A DNA stretch of 64,000 nucleotides from an uncultured Roseibium sp. (lineage in GTDB: Bacteria; Pseudomonadota; Alphaproteobacteria; Rhizobiales; Stappiaceae), in NCBI RefSeq assembly GCF_963675985.1, contig NZ_OY780958.1:744001-808000 (forward strand), read 5' to 3'. Shown piece by piece: positions 50,346-58,548 of this stretch. The stretch's first letter is position 1. The number at the start of each line of letters is the position of its first letter. The translations under genes and the position numbers were made by a program. The notes below the pieces were generated by a model. The model had not been told where the DNA came from, did no database searches, and saw only the letters and a program-made list of their open reading frames with translations.

Positions 50346-51203
50346 ATGCGTGCCAAACGTCGCCTGGCTGCCGTGATGTGTGCCGATGTCGCCCATTACG
50401 CGCGGTTGATGGAAGTGGATGAGGACGGGACGCTGGACCGGCTGAAATCCTACCGGGAAATCATGTCGCACCTGGCGGAAAGGCACAACGGGCGGATCGT
50501 CAACACCTGGGGCGATGCGGTCATCATCGAGTTTTCCAGCGTGGTGGAGGCCGTGCAGTGCGGGGTTGAGATCCAGACGGAGTTGTTGCTGCGCAACGCG
50601 GACCTGCCGGATGCGCGCAAGATGGAATTCCGGATCGGGTTGAACATGGGCGACCTGATGGTGGAAGGCGACGATATCTACGGCGATGGCGTTAATGTCG
50701 CAGCCCGGCTGCAGGAATTGGCGCCGCGGGGTGGTATCCTGTTGTCCCAGTCCGTCTATGACCAGGTGCACAGCAAACTGGCCCTTGGCTTTGAACCGCT
50801 GGGGCCGCAGCGCGTCAAGAATGTCAGCGAACCGGTGGCAACCTATGCCGTTCGTCTCGGCGGGCGGAACGCACCGGCTGAGCAAGTGGCGCAGGCGCAT
50901 CACAGGGATCGCGTTGGCGATGCCGGACCGGTACATGCAGGCGGTCCGGCCGGAGACCGGGATGCGGCCGCTCTCGCCAACGGGTTCGAGCAGGCGCGCG
51001 CCTGGCTCAGGCGTCAGCCGCGGATGGTCCGCAGGTGCGTCTTCATGATCGGTTTTTTCTTCGTGCTCAACCTGCTGACAACCGGGCTGTCGCCGCTTTG
51101 GTTCGTCTGGCCTTCCCTGCCGTTTTTCGTGGCCATGATGTGGCGTCTTTTCCTGGGGAAGGGCGACCGAAAATTCCGTGACGGATCGCATCAAGCCGAT
51201 TGA
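50346..51203 (+). CDS. Class III adenylate/guanylate cyclase with 2-TM tail
   Basis: This 285-residue protein has a class III cyclase domain (residues 1-180): first metal Asp in AAVMCADVAHYARLM, second in VNTWGDAVIIEF, and the transition-state Asn/Arg in GDGVNVAARLQ. The substrate Lys/Asp pair could not be settled. A linker follows, then two C-terminal membrane segments (about 240-280: VFMIGFFFVLNLLTTGLSPLWFVWPSLPFFVAMMW). Many rhizobial relatives carry TPRs here instead, so the short membrane tail is atypical. It makes cAMP or cGMP in response to unknown signals. Confidence 0.87.
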   Translation: MRAKRRLAAVMCADVAHYARLMEVDEDGTLDRLKSYREIMSHLAERHNGRIVNTWGDAVIIEFSSVVEAVQCGVEIQTELLLRNADLPDARKMEFRIGLNMGDLMVEGDDIYGDGVNVAARLQELAPRGGILLSQSVYDQVHSKLALGFEPLGPQRVKNVSEPVATYAVRLGGRNAPAEQVAQAHHRDRVGDAGPVHAGGPAGDRDAAALANGFEQARAWLRRQPRMVRRCVFMIGFFFVLNLLTTGLSPLWFVWPSLPFFVAMMWRLFLGKGDRKFRDGSHQAD

Positions 51204-51358
51204 TCCTTGCCAAAAACCCCTTATGTTTCGGTTCTGATAACTCTTTCAGGATATGCCTCGGCTGAGGATTTGCGAGCCGCGCCCGGTTCGCATACACATT
51301 GAGACACCGAACGTCCGGCGCCTGAGCCGGCAAAACGCCAACGGAGCCCATCCCGCGC

Positions 51359-51973
51359 ATGAAAAACTATTCGACAATGGTGCCCGCCCGTCTCGATGAC
51401 GAGGAAGAGGAAAAGGCAAAGAGCCAACCGTCCATCCAGGTCGACAAGCATCTGTTCGAGGCCCGCACCGTTCTGATCACGGGTCCGGTCAACCAGGAGA
51501 TGGCCCGGGACATCTGCGCACGCCTTCTGGCGCTTGCCCAGGTTTCCAACGATCCGATCACCGTGATCGTGTCGTCTCCCGGCGGCCATGTGGAATCCGG
51601 CGACATGATCCATGACACCATCAAGTTCATTTCGCCGGAAGTGCGCATTCTCGGCATGGGCTGGGTGGCGAGCGCCGGCGCGCTGATCTATGTGTCGGTT
51701 CCGCAAGACAAACGCTTCTGCACGCCGAACACCCGGTTCCTGTTGCACCAACCGTCCGGAGGTGCCGGCGGCATGGCGACCGACATTGAGATCCAGGCAC
51801 GCGAAATCATCAAGATGCGCGACCGCCTCAACAAGATCTTCTCAGATGCCACCGGACAGCCGTTGGAACGCATCGAAAAGGATACGGACCGAGACTACTG
51901 GATGAGCCCGGAAGAGGGCATCACGTACGGTCTGGTCGGCAAGGTCGTGACTTCGGTCAGCGAAATCAGCTGA
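51359..51973 (+). CDS. ClpP-like serine protease
   Basis: This 204-residue ClpP homologue has the catalytic Ser in GWVASAGALIYV, His in TRFLLHQPSGG and Asp in EKDTDRDYWMSPEEG. The N-terminal propeptide and axial-loop residues of canonical ClpP are replaced by an acidic segment (LDDEEEEKAKSQ). This is a distinct ClpP type found beside the main ClpP in alphaproteobacteria. It is not next to clpX or clpA; clpS/clpA are 11 kb away. It may form hetero- or separate oligomers. A terminator follows. Confidence 0.88.
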   Translation: MKNYSTMVPARLDDEEEEKAKSQPSIQVDKHLFEARTVLITGPVNQEMARDICARLLALAQVSNDPITVIVSSPGGHVESGDMIHDTIKFISPEVRILGMGWVASAGALIYVSVPQDKRFCTPNTRFLLHQPSGGAGGMATDIEIQAREIIKMRDRLNKIFSDATGQPLERIEKDTDRDYWMSPEEGITYGLVGKVVTSVSEIS

Positions 51974-52000
51974 TCCATAACCGTCAATCGAAAAAAGGAA

Positions 52001-52034
52001 AAGCGCCGGCGGAAAACCTGCCGGCGCTTTTTCG
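52001..52034 (+). terminator. Terminator after the clpP-like gene
   Basis: AAGCGCCGGC and GCCGGCGCTT form a 10-pair stem around a 9-base loop, followed by TTTTT. It lies 27 bases after the clpP-like stop and before a convergent gene. Confidence 0.85.
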
Positions 52035-52050
52035 TTGTGGATGCTGCGGA

Positions 52051-52452
52051 TCAGGCCGGGATGCCGATCGAGGCCCGAGACGCAGACCCCGTTTGCAATT
52101 CCGGGGTATTCACGACGTGAGGGCGAATATGCTCCATTACGACCCGCATCTGGGCTTCGTTGCTGACCGAGGAACGGTCGCCGCCCAGTGCGTTAACGAC
52201 ATGGTCGACAAACCGGTCGTATCGGTTGTCGTCGAGACGAAGCGGTTGCAGCACCGTGCCGATGGGCATGCCGTCGTAGAAGGGGGCGCCTCCGAACAAA
52301 AACACCAGGAACTCGCAAAGCTCGTCAGAGTGCCTCAGGATGCGGCCATCCTGAGACGGTCTGAACGCGCCGTCCTGATACAGTTTGTTTTCGAGCGTTT
52401 TCATGGCTTCCTGGAAAGCCGGACGTCCGCCGAGTTTCAGATACAAGGTCAT
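52051..52452 (-). CDS. Truncated-globin homologue lacking heme ligands
   Basis: This 133-residue protein aligns end to end with group I truncated hemoglobins: TLYLKLGGRPAFQEAMKTLENKLYQDG, FLVFLFGGAPFYDGMPIG, and the E/F-helix part RLDDNRYDRFVDHVVNAL. The proximal His of F8 (MxxxH) aligns to Leu (IGTVL), and the B10 Tyr aligns to Glu (TLENK), so normal heme binding looks impossible. The start at 52452 is at the family N-terminus. It may be a heme-free globin with a signalling or structural role. Confidence 0.75.
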   Translation of the reverse strand: MTLYLKLGGRPAFQEAMKTLENKLYQDGAFRPSQDGRILRHSDELCEFLVFLFGGAPFYDGMPIGTVLQPLRLDDNRYDRFVDHVVNALGGDRSSVSNEAQMRVVMEHIRPHVVNTPELQTGSASRASIGIPA

Positions 52453-52638
52453 TCCTTTGCCCTCAATTGCATCGTTGATCCGATGGGAGCAAAATGCATC
52501 AGGCGTGTACCGATGCCTGTGACTTCGGTCACGGAATGCGCCTTTGGGCCTCGCGACTTGTCGCAAGGTGAAAAACCGCAAGAAATTCAAAGGGGCTGGT
52601 GAAGAACTGATAATGCTACGGGGTGTGCCGATCGGAGC

Positions 52639-53250
52639 TCAGGCCTTTTCCCCGGCTTCGAACAGCCAGTCCCGGCACCTCTGTTCCGGATCTGCCGCCT
52701 TCAGAACATCGGTAATCACGCAGATGCTGTCGGCGCCGGCGGCATAGACGCCGGATGCCTGTTCCAGACGTATTCCGCCAATGGCGACCAGAGGGCAGGC
52801 GATCCGGGTTTTCCACTCCCTGATCCGATCCAGTCCCTGTGGGGCGTGATCGACCATTTTCCCACGCGGCTCGTAGATCGGTCCGAGTGCAACGTAATCG
52901 GGGGCGAGCGTAAGTGCCCGGTCCAACTCGGCTGGGGTATGCGTCGAAATGCCGATGCGGATCCCGGCGGCTTTCAGGGCGGAAATGTCGGCAGTGTCGA
53001 GGTCTTCCTGTCCGAGATGGACCCAGTCTGCCCCGGCATCGATGGCGTGTTGCCAATAGTCGTTGATCACCAGAATGCAGTCGTTCGCGCCTGCGATCTT
53101 CAATGCGTTCCGAATCGCCTTTTCCGTTTCAGGAAGGCTTTTGTCCTTGATCCTGAGTTGGGCGAAGGTCAGGCCGACGGGACACAGGCGTGTGAGCCAG
53201 GCGGGATCGTCCACGATCAGGTAGAAGGGAGGCAGCATCTTGGGTGTCAT
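52639..53250 (-). CDS. thiE: Thiamine-phosphate synthase
   Basis: ThiE joins the pyrimidine and thiazole phosphates to thiamine phosphate. The 203-residue TIM barrel has LRIKDKSLPE with the phosphate-binding Lys, DWVHLGQEDL (Mg2+/pyrophosphate Asp), THTPAEL and VALGPIYEPRGK, and the ending GGIRLEQASGVYAAGADSICVITDVL. It stands alone; other thi genes are not in the window. Confidence 0.9.
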   Translation of the reverse strand: MTPKMLPPFYLIVDDPAWLTRLCPVGLTFAQLRIKDKSLPETEKAIRNALKIAGANDCILVINDYWQHAIDAGADWVHLGQEDLDTADISALKAAGIRIGISTHTPAELDRALTLAPDYVALGPIYEPRGKMVDHAPQGLDRIREWKTRIACPLVAIGGIRLEQASGVYAAGADSICVITDVLKAADPEQRCRDWLFEAGEKA

Positions 53251-53489
53251 TCGGATTCGGGCAGGTGAGTCCCGAACCTATCCCAAATGCCTGATCAGGG
53301 AAACGTGCATGGCCGTTGATGTCCTGAATCTGCTATTGTGAGTTCAGATTCTAACCCAAGGGCACTTTTCAGGTTGAAACAATCCGTTCAGTCGGACGGC
53401 CCTTTGCGAAAATCGGACGGAGCCCCATATAGGAGGTGTTCGCGACCCTGAACGGGCGGGACCGTCTTAATCTTGAAGGAACTGGGCCC

Positions 53490-54734
53490 ATGGTCCTTGA
53501 AGCGCCGCTGCTTGCCGCGAACGTCGTTCAATGGCTCTATTCGGAAGCCATCGGGCGGCAGGACAGTCTGGAACTGGTGGAGGAACTGGCTTTGCATTTG
53601 CGCGAAGGCGGGCTCCCGGTCGACCGGATTACAACCGCGATCATGCTGCTGCACCCGAATGTGCGGGCCGAGGCGGCTGTGTGGGAAAGCAGCGGAACGC
53701 GCGAGTTGCGCCGTTACCTTGAGTCCGAAGAACACGACGAGCGTTATCACAACAGCCCGCTGAAGGCCGTCTTTACCGAAAGCCGGCCGGTTCGCTGCCG
53801 GATCGCGGCGGAGCCGGAACCGGATGAATTCACCGTCATTCCGGACCTCAGGGTCGACGGGTACACGGATTACATCGCTCTGCCCATGCCGTTTTCGGAC
53901 GGATCGACCAAGGCTGTGACCTTCGCGACCAAGGCGCCGTCCGGTTTTTCGGGCGCGCAGATCGGCGTGCTGGAATCGATCATCCGGCCGCTGGGAATCG
54001 TATGCGAACTCGCAACCTTGAAGCGGACGGCGGAAACGCTGCTCGACACCTATGTGGGCGTTCGTGCCGGCGGCAAGGTGCTCAACGGCACGGTCAAGCG
54101 CGGCGATGGCGAGTGGATTTCAGCGGTTGTGAGTTTCGCGGACCTGCGCGGCTTCACCCGCATTTCGAATACGCTGCCGGCAGACAAGCTGATCAAGTTC
54201 CTGAACCAGTATTTCGGCGCCATGACGGTGGCGGTGGAAGCCCACGGCGGCGAGGTGCTCAAATACATCGGCGACGAGGTCATGGCGATCTTCCCCTATT
54301 CCAACGCGGACGAGGCGGAGGACGCGGCGAAGCGCGCGTTGCTTGCAGCCCGGCAGACGATCCGGAGCATTGAGGAAATCAACCAGGCCAACATCTGCCT
54401 GGAGACGCCGGACCTGAGTGTCGGCATCGCACTTCACGCCGGCGACGTCTTCTTCGGTAATGTCGGCAGCGAGACCCGGCTCGATTTCACAGTGATCGGA
54501 CCGGTGGTCAACATGGCCGCCCGGATTGCGGAACTCGCCAAGGACCTGGACCTGGAAATCCTGGTTTCCGAGGACATTGCCGACATCATGGATTGTCGGT
54601 GCGGTCTGTTCGGGGAATATCAGGTGAAGGGGTTCGACGAGCCGGTGCGTGTGTACTCGTCAGCGTCCGCGCTGAGAGAGAGTGCCAGCTTGTGCCCGGA
54701 AAGCACTGCCATGCGCGCTCTGGAGGCAAACTGA
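53490..54734 (+). CDS. Class III adenylate/guanylate cyclase
   Basis: This 414-residue protein has an N-terminal GAF-like or helical sensory region (about residues 20-190) and a C-terminal cyclase domain. Catalytic residues are first Asp in ISAVVSFADLRGFTRIS, second in LKYIGDEVMAIF, and Asn/Arg in IGPVVNMAARIAE. It resembles cyclases with AraC-linked or adenylate cyclase CyaA-like sensory parts of Rhizobiales. ATG at 53490 was chosen over a GTG 18 codons earlier. Its last 115 bases overlap the end of the convergent DUF599 gene. No membrane segments are seen. Confidence 0.85.
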   Translation: MVLEAPLLAANVVQWLYSEAIGRQDSLELVEELALHLREGGLPVDRITTAIMLLHPNVRAEAAVWESSGTRELRRYLESEEHDERYHNSPLKAVFTESRPVRCRIAAEPEPDEFTVIPDLRVDGYTDYIALPMPFSDGSTKAVTFATKAPSGFSGAQIGVLESIIRPLGIVCELATLKRTAETLLDTYVGVRAGGKVLNGTVKRGDGEWISAVVSFADLRGFTRISNTLPADKLIKFLNQYFGAMTVAVEAHGGEVLKYIGDEVMAIFPYSNADEAEDAAKRALLAARQTIRSIEEINQANICLETPDLSVGIALHAGDVFFGNVGSETRLDFTVIGPVVNMAARIAELAKDLDLEILVSEDIADIMDCRCGLFGEYQVKGFDEPVRVYSSASALRESASLCPESTAMRALEAN

Positions 54735-55378
54735 CGGCGCAGCAGGACGATCAGGACCGCCAGCGTCATCACGGCGAAGGCGGCCGGGCCGCCGAACCAG
54801 CCCATGAAGCCGATGGAAAAGAAAAAGGCCCGCTGGCCGCTGTTGAAATGGCGGCCGGCGAGAACATTGAGTTCAGCCGCGGTCCCGGCGAGCTTGCGAA
54901 TCGCCTCCGTTTCCGACGAGCCCGCCTCCGGCACAGCTCCCAGCACGATGCTTGAATAGTTGAAAAGCCGATAAGCCCAGCCGAACTTGAAGAAGCCGTA
55001 GGCGAAAATCAGCATCAGTCCGAGAACCTTGACCTCCCACAGAGCCCGGCTGCTTTCGACCGGCAGGGACAGGTCCGTTGCCACCTGAAGAATGACGTCG
55101 GTGGAGTTCAGTAGCGCGAAACCGCCGCCGACGGCAATCAGTGAGGTGGAGGCGAAAAAAGCAGTGCCCTGCTGCAGGCCTGATGTGATCGCCGTATCCA
55201 TGATGCGAACCGGCCGTCGGGTCATGGACATCATCCACGCGCGGCGGTAGTTGTCCATGGCATGGGACAGGGTCTTGTGACGCAAGGGGCTGATGTCGAT
55301 CAGCAGATTGAATCCGAACCAGGCGAAGAGGAACCAGCCGGCGGCGATCAGATCGGTAAGCGATAGCACGTTCATCAT
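54620..55378 (-). CDS. DUF599 membrane protein
   Basis: This 252-residue protein has four or more membrane segments and the DUF599 block RRPVRIMDTAITSGLQQGTAFFASTSLIAVGGGFALLNS. It is typical of the small family of alphaproteobacterial and chloroplast-like membrane proteins of unknown role. Its 3' end overlaps the convergent cyclase gene by 115 bases; the C-terminal tail is hydrophilic (LSADADEYTRTGSSNPFT) and lies in the overlap. Confidence 0.85.
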   Translation of the reverse strand: MMNVLSLTDLIAAGWFLFAWFGFNLLIDISPLRHKTLSHAMDNYRRAWMMSMTRRPVRIMDTAITSGLQQGTAFFASTSLIAVGGGFALLNSTDVILQVATDLSLPVESSRALWEVKVLGLMLIFAYGFFKFGWAYRLFNYSSIVLGAVPEAGSSETEAIRKLAGTAAELNVLAGRHFNSGQRAFFFSIGFMGWFGGPAAFAVMTLAVLIVLLRRQFASRARMAVLSGHKLALSLSADADEYTRTGSSNPFT

Positions 55379-55665
55379 GGCCGGCCTCTTTGATTCATTC
55401 CGGTTCTGTTTCGGACTGTTTCCGGGTCCGCAAGGGGCGTCTCCCCCGTGTTTAGCGCAGCTTTTTTTCTCTGGCTACAGCCACTTAAGATTTTGAATTA
55501 AAAGATAAAAAGTTAGCTCGGTGTGGAATGCATTCCTGATGCCTGTTTTTTGCACTTGCGAAGTCGTTAGGGATCCCTTAACTCCACGCCGCAATAAGGC
55601 CACATTTCGCCACGGGGCACCTCCCGCTTCCGCGGCAATGGGCAGAAAAGGTCTAAAGGGTTTTC

Positions 55666-55800
55666 ATGGACGAAAACGTGCAAAAGTCCTGCTGGGGCGT
55701 CACTGTCTGGACAGTACTCGCTCTGGGAGGCGCGCTGGCATTGTTCATGCTTTTTCAGGATCCGGATACCGCTCAACAGGCGGTCGCTGTCGTGAACTGA
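55666..55800 (+). CDS. Small single-pass membrane protein, 44 residues
   Basis: The frame MDENVQKSCWGVTVWTVLAL is followed by GGALALFMLF and a short polar end, giving one membrane helix (about residues 11-30). AAAGGG lies 6 bases before the ATG, and a strong terminator starts 21 bases after the stop, as for a real short transcript. No similarity is known to me. The size and form resemble regulatory or assembly micro-membrane proteins. Confidence 0.65.
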   Translation: MDENVQKSCWGVTVWTVLALGGALALFMLFQDPDTAQQAVAVVN

Positions 55801-55821
55801 CAAGCAACCAGTATACGAAAC

Positions 55822-55848
55822 GGGCGCGGATTTCCGCGCCCTTTTTGT
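55822..55848 (+). terminator. Terminator after the 44-residue gene
   Basis: GGGCGCGGA and TCCGCGCCC form a nine-pair stem around two T residues, followed by TTTTT. It ends the small gene's transcript. Confidence 0.85.
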
Positions 55849-55962
55849 TTGCGGAACTCCCTTGACCGGACAAAGTCCGCTCCATCCCACGACCTGTGCA
55901 AAAGATCCGTCGACCCGTCCGGATGCTTGACCTTGGGCGGTTTGCTGATACCTCATCGGGGT

Positions 55963-56397
55963 ATGACCCTGCATCTGGTAAAATTGTGTGTTGGCGCGGA
56001 CAGCGTGGAAAGCCTGCAGGCGTGGCTTGATTTCCGCATGGATCAAAAGCGCCAGGCCGGAGAGCCACTCGAGCAGACCCACACCACACGCATGGTGCCC
56101 ACCCGCAGGGACGAACTCCTGGACGGCGGTTCCCTCTATTGGGTGATCAAGGGCCGGATCCAGGTGCGCCAGCATCTCGTCGATATCCGTCCGTTTACCG
56201 ACAAGTCCGGGGTCAAGCGTTGCGACCTTGTGCTCGAACCGCGGCTGATCCTGACGCAGTATCAGCCGAAGCGACCGTTCCAGGGGTGGCGCTACCTTAA
56301 GCCGGAAGACGCACCTGCCGACATCCGCTCCGCCGCCGAAGCGGCAGCCATGCCGGAGGATATGCGTCGGGATCTTTCGGAGCTTTGCCTGATCTGA
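55963..56397 (+). CDS. DUF1489 family protein
   Basis: This 144-residue protein matches DUF1489: MTLHLVKLCVGADSVESLQAWLDFRM, TTRMVPTRRDELLDGGSLYWVIKGRIQVRQHLVDIRPF and FQGWRYLKPEDAPAD. The family is confined to alphaproteobacteria, where it is a common single-copy gene of unknown role. ATG at 55963 was used; the longer reading begins in the preceding terminator area. It meets the TetR gene convergently with no gap. Confidence 0.85.
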   Translation: MTLHLVKLCVGADSVESLQAWLDFRMDQKRQAGEPLEQTHTTRMVPTRRDELLDGGSLYWVIKGRIQVRQHLVDIRPFTDKSGVKRCDLVLEPRLILTQYQPKRPFQGWRYLKPEDAPADIRSAAEAAAMPEDMRRDLSELCLI

Positions 56398-57000
56398 TCA
56401 GGTTCCGGATGGCTTGATATCCATGTGCCGGAGGATATTCGCAAGAGGCGGCAAATCGTTGCCTTTGCTGCGTGGGCGCTTCTTGTTGATCATCGCAAGA
56501 TGTGAATAGCCATGGACGAGAGACCAGATCAGGAGCTCGATTTCCTCCGGATCGTCGCCCGGGCCGGCGAAAGGCGCGGAGATCTCGCTCAAAACCGCGT
56601 AGGCCCGCGACGAGGCGGCCTTGAACTCCGGATCGTCGCCGTTCAGTTCCAGTCCTGAAAACATGAACAGGAACAGTTCCCGATGGGCCTTGGCGAAGGC
56701 GAGATATCCCTCGCAGATTGCCGCCAGCCTGGCGCGGGGGGTGTCAGGCGCGTCCGCAATGCTTGTTTCCATGGACCGGGCGAAAAGGTTGAAGGCCCGT
56801 GCCACGATTGCTGTCGACAAGCCTTTTAGATTCTTGAAGTGATAGGTCGGTGCAGCATGGGAAACACCTGCACGCGCCGCACATGCTCTCAGGGAGAGCC
56901 CGTCGGCGCCCTTTTCCCGCAACAAGGTAATTCCGACCTCGATGAGGCTGTCCCGAAGTGTGCCGTCGCGCTTGCGTGGCGGTATCGCTTTGTCGGTCAT
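56398..57000 (-). CDS. TetR-family repressor
   Basis: This protein of 200 residues has a TetR helix-turn-helix (GTLRDSLIEVGITLLREKGADGLSLRACAARAGVSHAAPTYHFKNLKGL) and a helical ligand domain with a TetR_C-like (WHG-type) composition. ATG at 57000 has AAGG 8 bases upstream; an ATG five codons earlier lacks a ribosome site. It is divergent from the DUF2306 gene with two operators between, so it represses that gene and itself. Confidence 0.9.
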   Translation of the reverse strand: MTDKAIPPRKRDGTLRDSLIEVGITLLREKGADGLSLRACAARAGVSHAAPTYHFKNLKGLSTAIVARAFNLFARSMETSIADAPDTPRARLAAICEGYLAFAKAHRELFLFMFSGLELNGDDPEFKAASSRAYAVLSEISAPFAGPGDDPEEIELLIWSLVHGYSHLAMINKKRPRSKGNDLPPLANILRHMDIKPSGT

Positions 57001-57020
57001 GCGCGGACCTTGCATACTTA

Positions 57021-57063
57021 ACTTGACAGCGTCAAGTTTCTCGATAACTTTACAGTGTCAAGT
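57021..57063. promoter_or_regulatory. Pair of TetR operators
   Basis: ACTTGACAGCGTCAAGT (57021-57037) is a perfect palindrome around the AGC centre, and ACTTTACAGTGTCAAGT (57047-57063) is its near copy with one arm changed. Their centres are 26 bases apart, about two and a half helical turns. They occupy the 84-base divergent promoter region between the TetR and DUF2306 genes. Confidence 0.85.
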
Positions 57064-57084
57064 TTGGTGGCGAAGGAGACCTGA

Positions 57085-57720
57085 ATGGCCCGGAACATCC
57101 GTTTGAACCGTGTCGGCAGATGGGGCGCAGCCGTCGCCTGCGTGGCGATTGCTCTGTTGTCCTATCGTTTCGCGCTATTCGGTGTTCAGGAGTCGATGGC
57201 CTATATGGCGCATCACCTGGAAACCGGCCGGGTTCTGTTCTACGCCCACATCGCGCTTGCCCCGGTGGCTTTGGCAATCGTGCCGTTTCAGCTCTCGTCA
57301 AGACTGCGGCGGAAGCTGCCGGCTGTGCACCGCTGGGTCGGGCGTCTTTATGTGTTCGTCATTTTCCTGTCAGGGATCGCCGGTTTCAGGATCGCGTTCA
57401 ACACGGCAGCCGGGCCTGTGGCCGCAAGCGGCTTCGCCCTGCTTGGGGTGATCTGGCTTGGGGTGACGACCATGGGTCTTGTCCACGGAATCCGGCGCAA
57501 TTTTGTACAGCACCGGGCCTGGATGCTCCGATCTGTCGCATTGACCTTCGCAGCGGTGACCCTGCGCCTTTACCTAGGTGCCGTCATGTCCATGGGGCTG
57601 CCCTTCGAGATTTTCTATCCGGCAATCGCCTGGCTCTGCTGGGTCCCGAACGCCGTTGTCATGGAACTTTACCTGCGCCGGCGCGGAACTTTTGACCGGA
57701 AGCGAATGGCAGCCGCATGA
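57085..57720 (+). CDS. DUF2306 membrane protein
   Basis: This 211-residue protein has about six membrane segments and the DUF2306 features YAHIALAPVALAIVPFQL, VHRWVGRLYVFVIFLSGIAGFRIAF and FVQHRAWMLRSVALTFAAV. The conserved His residues (YAHI, VHRW, QHRAW) suggest heme or metal handling, as in related ferric-reductase-like families. Divergent TetR control suggests a response to a small toxic or signal compound. Function unknown. Confidence 0.85.
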   Translation: MARNIRLNRVGRWGAAVACVAIALLSYRFALFGVQESMAYMAHHLETGRVLFYAHIALAPVALAIVPFQLSSRLRRKLPAVHRWVGRLYVFVIFLSGIAGFRIAFNTAAGPVAASGFALLGVIWLGVTTMGLVHGIRRNFVQHRAWMLRSVALTFAAVTLRLYLGAVMSMGLPFEIFYPAIAWLCWVPNAVVMELYLRRRGTFDRKRMAAA

Positions 57721-57817
57721 ACGGATGAATGCCGGTTGAAATCTCAAAGGACTTGCCATTAGAGGCGGAGGCCCCCAAGTTTCGAAGGACAGATTCCAAT
57801 GTCTGCTGGAGAAATGC

Positions 57818-58543
57818 ATGGCCGAACGGCCTCCCGTCAAAAGCGAATTCAAAACGCCCGAGGCCGCAAGCCGGTCTTCCGCCGCCGATGTTCAGGCGTT
57901 TCTGGACAAGGCGGCGGATATGGCTGTGCCGCCAGGGGCGCGCGGGAGGCTGGTGTTCGGCCTCGACGCGACCATGAGCCGCCAGCCAACCTGGGACCAG
58001 GCCTGTCAGATTCAGGCGGATATGTTCAAGGAAGCGGGAAAGATCTCCGGTTTGGAGATCAAGCTGGTCTATTTCCGCGGCTTCGGCGAATGCCGCGCGT
58101 CGCGCTGGTTTTCCGGCAGCGACGACTTGGCGAAAGCCATGTCGCGAATCGATTGCAGGGGCGGGCACACGCAGATCCGCAAAGTGCTGTCCGCAGCCCT
58201 GGCAGCGGCGAAGGACGACAAGATCGCCGGCCTCGTCTACGTGGGCGACTGCATGGAGGAGAACGTCGACGATCTGTGCGCCCGTGCCGGAGAGCTCGGT
58301 CTTCTGGGTGTGCCGATCTTTGTGTTTCAGGAAGGCCGGGATCCGGTCGCCGAGCGGGCGTTCCGGGAGATTGCCCGGCTGACCCGCGGTGCCTTTTGTT
58401 CTTTCGATGCGGGGTCCGCGCGCCAGCTTGCGGACCTTCTCAAGGCCGTTGCCGCCTATGCCGCCGGCGGCCATGGCGCGCTGAAAAAGCTCGAGGCATC
58501 CGGAGGGCAGGGTGCCCGGCTTCTGCTTGATCAATTGAAATAG
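57818..58543 (+). CDS. VWA-like protein paired with a J-domain protein
   Basis: This 241-residue protein resembles a von Willebrand A fold: RLVFGLDATMSRQPTWDQACQIQADMF gives the first strand and MIDAS-like DATMSR, then LEIKLVYFRGFGECRASRW, GGHTQIRKVLSAALAAAKDDKIAGLVYVGDCMEENVDDL and LGVPIFVFQEGRDP. The metal site differs from the usual DxSxS. Six bases separate it from the J-domain gene, so both are translated from one message. Such pairs are seen across alphaproteobacteria; the role is unknown. Confidence 0.8.
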   Translation: MAERPPVKSEFKTPEAASRSSAADVQAFLDKAADMAVPPGARGRLVFGLDATMSRQPTWDQACQIQADMFKEAGKISGLEIKLVYFRGFGECRASRWFSGSDDLAKAMSRIDCRGGHTQIRKVLSAALAAAKDDKIAGLVYVGDCMEENVDDLCARAGELGLLGVPIFVFQEGRDPVAERAFREIARLTRGAFCSFDAGSARQLADLLKAVAAYAAGGHGALKKLEASGGQGARLLLDQLK

Positions 58544-58548
58544 GCCGA

